From Magnetospirillum sp. (GTDB lineage: Bacteria > Pseudomonadota > Alphaproteobacteria > Rhodospirillales > Magnetospirillaceae): a DNA stretch of 8,339 nt. Location: the NCBI GenBank assembly GCA_016183945.1, contig JACPDP010000047.1, positions 1 to 8,339 on the forward strand, written 5' to 3'. Of the stretch, positions 4,416 to 8,339 are shown one piece after another. The notes under the pieces are model-generated. The model saw only the letters and a list, made by a program, of their open reading frames with translations, ran no database searches and was not told the origin of the DNA. Numbering within the stretch: the first letter of the stretch is position 1; every line of letters starts with the position of its first letter. Made by a program: the position numbers and the translations under genes.

Positions 4416-6467
4416 TCACATCACCCGCATGATGGTCACCACGGTAACCGTGATCAGGGCGATGACGATGCCGGTCACCGCCGCCGTCTGCTTGCCGGTG
4501 CGTTCGGCTTCCTTTTGGCGGTCGTCGTCGTCGGCCTGGATGCGTTTGATCTCCTCCTCGGCGGCGTGGTACTGGGCCTGTGCCCAAGCGAATTCGGCGC
4601 TGTCCTTGTCGCGCGACTCGGCATTGTCCAGCAGGTTGTAGATTTCGACGACGGAGCCCTTGCGCACCAGGCGGGGAACTTCCTTTTCCAGTTCGCGGCG
4701 CTTCTCGCGGCCGTGGTAGGCGGCGATCACCGGCGTGCACAGCGCCCCCACCCAACTGGCGAGGCCGGGCAGCGTTTCGGGGCCGAGGCGGTATTGCAGC
4801 ACCGCGAACAGGTTGAGCAGGGCCATCAGGCCCTTCCCCGGATCGGGATCGTTGAGCTGGGTGAGGTTGCGGTCGATATCCGAGCGCATGCGGGCGCCCA
4901 TGAAGGCGGCGACATGGCGGTCGACCGGCCAGGCCTTGGTGTCGCCGCGTTTGGCGGCGGCGGCGCTGAGGGCGGGCAGCAGCTCCTTGACCTCGACCAC
5001 GTATTCCTCACCCACCAACTGGCTTTGGCAGGGCAGGGCGTCGTTGAGCTCATAGAGGCAGCGTTCGAGACCGAACCCCATGCCGGTCTGCGTCAGGTAG
5101 CTCTTCAACTCGCGGAAGTTGGCCTCCATCAGCGAGTTGTCGGGCTGGTATTCCGGGCGCCCCTCGAACCACAATTTGGGCACCTCGCGCAGCAGAATCT
5201 CGGTGAACTGGCGATTGTCGCCCTTGTGCGCCATCAGCGTCGCCAGCGCCGAGCCGAAGCCGTCGGGCATGGCGTTGAAGCCCTTGTAGCGGATGGGGGC
5301 GGTGGGATCGAGCAGGATCAGGATCTTGCACAGCATCAGGTCGGTGGCGACCTTCTTGTCGGTGGTGCTGTTCAGCGCGGCGCGGACCACGTCGCCGACG
5401 ACCGCCGCACGCTCCTTGTCTTCGACGGCACGGCGCAGCCACAGCTCGAGTTTACCCTCGACCACCGGAGGAATGGCCTGCTCCCAAGCCTTGGCCATGG
5501 CCATGGCCAGTTCGCGGCAATTGAGGTACTCCTTGCCCTGGAACGGAAAGCCGCGCGCCGCCCGCTTCTCGGTGCGTGACTGGAGCGGCGACAATCGCCG
5601 GCCCGACAGCCACATCTCCACCGATTCATAGTCCCAGCGCTGGTCGGGATCGTCGCACAGCAAGCCCTTGAGGACCTCGATCATGGCCAATGGCAGCCGT
5701 TCATCCCCCACCAGGGTGGCGTAGCTGCCCTGCTGAATCTTCATCCGCAGCAGCGATTCGTCATCGAGGCCGGCCACCGGATTGCGCCCCAGCGTCAGCA
5801 GCGCCAACGTCACACCCAAGGCGTACATGTCGTCGGAATAGGTGCCGCTGCCCCGGGCGATGGGGTTGGCCATGCCCGATTCCACCGTCTCGAACAACAG
5901 CGGCTGGTCGAAGGCCGGCGGCGCGGTGACGCATTCGCCGAAGGCCATGCGCTCGCCGTTGCCGTCCATGTAGAACATATTGGTGGGGCGGATGCTGCGG
6001 TGGGTGACGCCGCGCTGGTTGAGTTCCTTGATGGCGGCGATCAGCGGCTCGACCACCTTCTTGCCCATGTCGTAGTCGGCGACCCGGGAGATGTCCTGCT
6101 TGATGCTGCTCATCACCTTGCGGCCGCCGGGGCGGTCGTAGATCACCGTCATGCACTGACGGCCGGCGGGCGGCCAGTTCATCGGCCCCCATTCGATCAG
6201 CTGCAGCATGCCGAGGCACTGGGCGCCCTTCAGTGCCCGCATGACGCCCACTCGGGGCGGCATGTCGGGGCGGCAGATCAGGGCGAACAGGCTGCGGTTG
6301 GGATCACGCTTGTCTTCGGCGGCGAAGGCATCGGCCGAGGGGGTCGACAAGTCGACCAGCGGCTGGTTGGAGCGCACCAGATAACGGTCGCGCAACATCC
6401 CAGGCGGCCCCACGGGGACCGGGGGCGCCTTGTTGTCGACCATCGGCTCGGTTGCGGCTTCTGCCAT
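4416..6467 (-). CDS. Tail-anchored protein kinase-like protein (pseudokinase)
   Basis: This 683-residue protein has an N-terminal Ser/Thr kinase-like domain at about 25-290. The C-lobe is recognisable: HRSIRPTNMF (156-165) replaces HRDxKxxN, AFG (175-177) replaces DFG, and DMYALGV (213-219) and DPDQRW (273-278) match subdomains IX and XI. There is no glycine-rich loop, and the strand expected to carry the VAIK lysine reads SLFALICR without a lysine. Asn163 remains. Phosphotransfer is therefore not expected. Residues about 310-600 form a long, mostly helical region I cannot assign. Residues 625-660 are highly charged and likely coiled coil. Residues 662-679 form a single membrane span with only RVM after it, so the protein is tail-anchored with its bulk in the cytoplasm. 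The ATG at 6467 follows GGGGAG almost directly (6474-6469), unusually close. A second Met at residue 9 has no better site. Confidence 0.9.
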   Translation of the reverse strand: MAEAATEPMVDNKAPPVPVGPPGMLRDRYLVRSNQPLVDLSTPSADAFAAEDKRDPNRSLFALICRPDMPPRVGVMRALKGAQCLGMLQLIEWGPMNWPPAGRQCMTVIYDRPGGRKVMSSIKQDISRVADYDMGKKVVEPLIAAIKELNQRGVTHRSIRPTNMFYMDGNGERMAFGECVTAPPAFDQPLLFETVESGMANPIARGSGTYSDDMYALGVTLALLTLGRNPVAGLDDESLLRMKIQQGSYATLVGDERLPLAMIEVLKGLLCDDPDQRWDYESVEMWLSGRRLSPLQSRTEKRAARGFPFQGKEYLNCRELAMAMAKAWEQAIPPVVEGKLELWLRRAVEDKERAAVVGDVVRAALNSTTDKKVATDLMLCKILILLDPTAPIRYKGFNAMPDGFGSALATLMAHKGDNRQFTEILLREVPKLWFEGRPEYQPDNSLMEANFRELKSYLTQTGMGFGLERCLYELNDALPCQSQLVGEEYVVEVKELLPALSAAAAKRGDTKAWPVDRHVAAFMGARMRSDIDRNLTQLNDPDPGKGLMALLNLFAVLQYRLGPETLPGLASWVGALCTPVIAAYHGREKRRELEKEVPRLVRKGSVVEIYNLLDNAESRDKDSAEFAWAQAQYHAAEEEIKRIQADDDDRQKEAERTGKQTAAVTGIVIALITVTVVTIMRVM

Positions 6468-6495
6468 TCTCCCCGCCCGTGTGCTTGCGCCTATA

Positions 6496-6523
6496 CTCTA
6501 CGGGTGGGCGTGCGATCCCACAA

Positions 6524-6524
<1 letters not shown>
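6496..6524 (-). promoter_or_regulatory. Weak candidate promoter before the pseudokinase gene
   Basis: In the 56-bp gap after purA, TTGTGG and TAGAGT lie 17 bp apart on the minus strand. They match the -35 at 3 of 6 and the -10 at 4 of 6 positions. There is no U-tailed hairpin after purA, so read-through from purA is equally possible. Confidence 0.25.
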
Positions 6525-7813
<1,289 letters not shown>

Positions 7814-7822
7814 CTCTATCCC

Positions 7823-8339
7823 CTATCCGTCGATTTCCACCACGCCCTGGTCGGCGAACCGGTGTCCGCAGCCGAGGCGCCGCCCCTCCGTTGCCGCGTT
7901 TGCCGCAGCGTCCAGACCGGCGATTGTGATCCACCCTTGCGCGCGAAGCGCCTGCGCCCAGGAGCGCGGCGTGCCGAACGGAAGGAATATCCGTCGCGCC
8001 GGCTGCGGCCCGGGCAGGGCGGCCAGCACGGTGTCCATGAACAGCGTCGCGCCGGTGGCCGGTTCGGTTCCGCCGGCCAGGTAACGCCCGCCGCGGCCCA
8101 GCTCGCCCGAGGACGAGCGGGCGAACAGGGCGAAGCTGACCCCGGTATGGTACTCGAAGCCGCGGTTCTCCACCGGATCGACGGTGAGCGTCACGTCGGG
8201 GGCCTCGATCTGCACCAGCGCCACCACCTGGGCGAGGCGGTCGCGCTCGGCGGCGGCGGCGGGCGGCAGGGCGAGGCCGTTCAAGGCGGCAATGGCCCGG
8301 TCGGCCGGCCCGGCGGCGGTGATCAGCGCCTGCAGCAAC
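7823..8339 (-). CDS. hisZ: ATP phosphoribosyltransferase regulatory subunit HisZ (C-terminal part, cut by window edge)
   Basis: About 171 C-terminal residues are visible and the gene continues beyond the right edge. HisZ is a histidyl-tRNA synthetase paralogue that lacks aminoacylation activity and forms a complex with short-form HisG in the first step of histidine synthesis. The core motif GFEYHTGVSFALF and ELGRGGRY are the class II synthetase-like motifs in their HisZ form. True HisRS would show a YYTGxxFE-like motif, GGRYDGL and a longer anticodon-binding domain. Here the protein ends with a short C-terminal segment (RIFLPFGT...GVVEIDG), which favours HisZ. The TAG stop at 7825-7823 lies just before purA, so the two genes are probably co-transcribed. 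The first visible codons (LLQAL) lie inside the protein, not at a true start. Confidence 0.95.
   Translation of the reverse strand, partial: LLQALITAAGPADRAIAALNGLALPPAAAAERDRLAQVVALVQIEAPDVTLTVDPVENRGFEYHTGVSFALFARSSSGELGRGGRYLAGGTEPATGATLFMDTVLAALPGPQPARRIFLPFGTPRSWAQALRAQGWITIAGLDAAANAATEGRRLGCGHRFADQGVVEIDG

Noticed and set aside
4176..5579. A 467-codon open frame on the plus strand opposite the pseudokinase
   Set aside because: It is the antisense shadow of a well-supported gene. Its His/Ala/Gly-rich composition is typical of such shadows, and there is no ribosome binding site or domain.

Overview
This GC-rich chromosomal window carries housekeeping genes in an arrangement typical of alphaproteobacteria. 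The best guess is a Rhodospirillales bacterium of the Magnetospirillum type. That rests on the hisZ-purA pair, the alphaproteobacterial RpoH, the small membrane protein beside an RluD-type pseudouridine synthase, and an ISL3 remnant. It is inferred from protein resemblance alone, since no search was possible.

Layout. Positions 1-297 hold no gene I can support. A tRNA-Glu (anticodon CTC) lies on the minus strand at 298-373, with a plausible promoter just upstream. A 639-bp remnant of an ISL3-family insertion sequence (432-1070) follows, with both ends still present. It keeps only the C-terminal part of its transposase, and that part has probably lost a further internal piece. The element sits in the 3' end of a JAMM metallopeptidase gene (1054-1488) and appears to supply that gene's last codons and stop. 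The JAMM gene overlaps by 4 bp a small single-pass membrane protein gene (1485-1802). Both are divergent from an RluD-type 23S rRNA pseudouridine synthase (1844-2827).

A structured leader of about 140 bases then precedes rpoH, the heat-shock sigma factor (2966-3850), which ends in a strong intrinsic terminator (3878-3905). Converging on it from the right is a minus-strand series: hisZ (partial, cut by the window edge), purA, a 683-residue tail-anchored pseudokinase, and a 168-residue multi-span membrane protein. The hisZ-purA spacing (9 bp) and the pseudokinase-membrane protein spacing (1 bp) indicate two translationally linked pairs. The gap of 56 bp between purA and the pseudokinase leaves it open whether all four share one transcript.

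The least described part is the pseudokinase and membrane protein pair. The kinase-like domain has lost its glycine loop, its VAIK lysine, the HRD aspartate and the DFG aspartate. It keeps its C-lobe scaffold, a long helical region and a C-terminal membrane anchor. This looks like a membrane scaffold or sensor of unknown function. The second main point is the decay of the IS element and its effect on the JAMM gene and on the upstream flank of the tRNA promoter.
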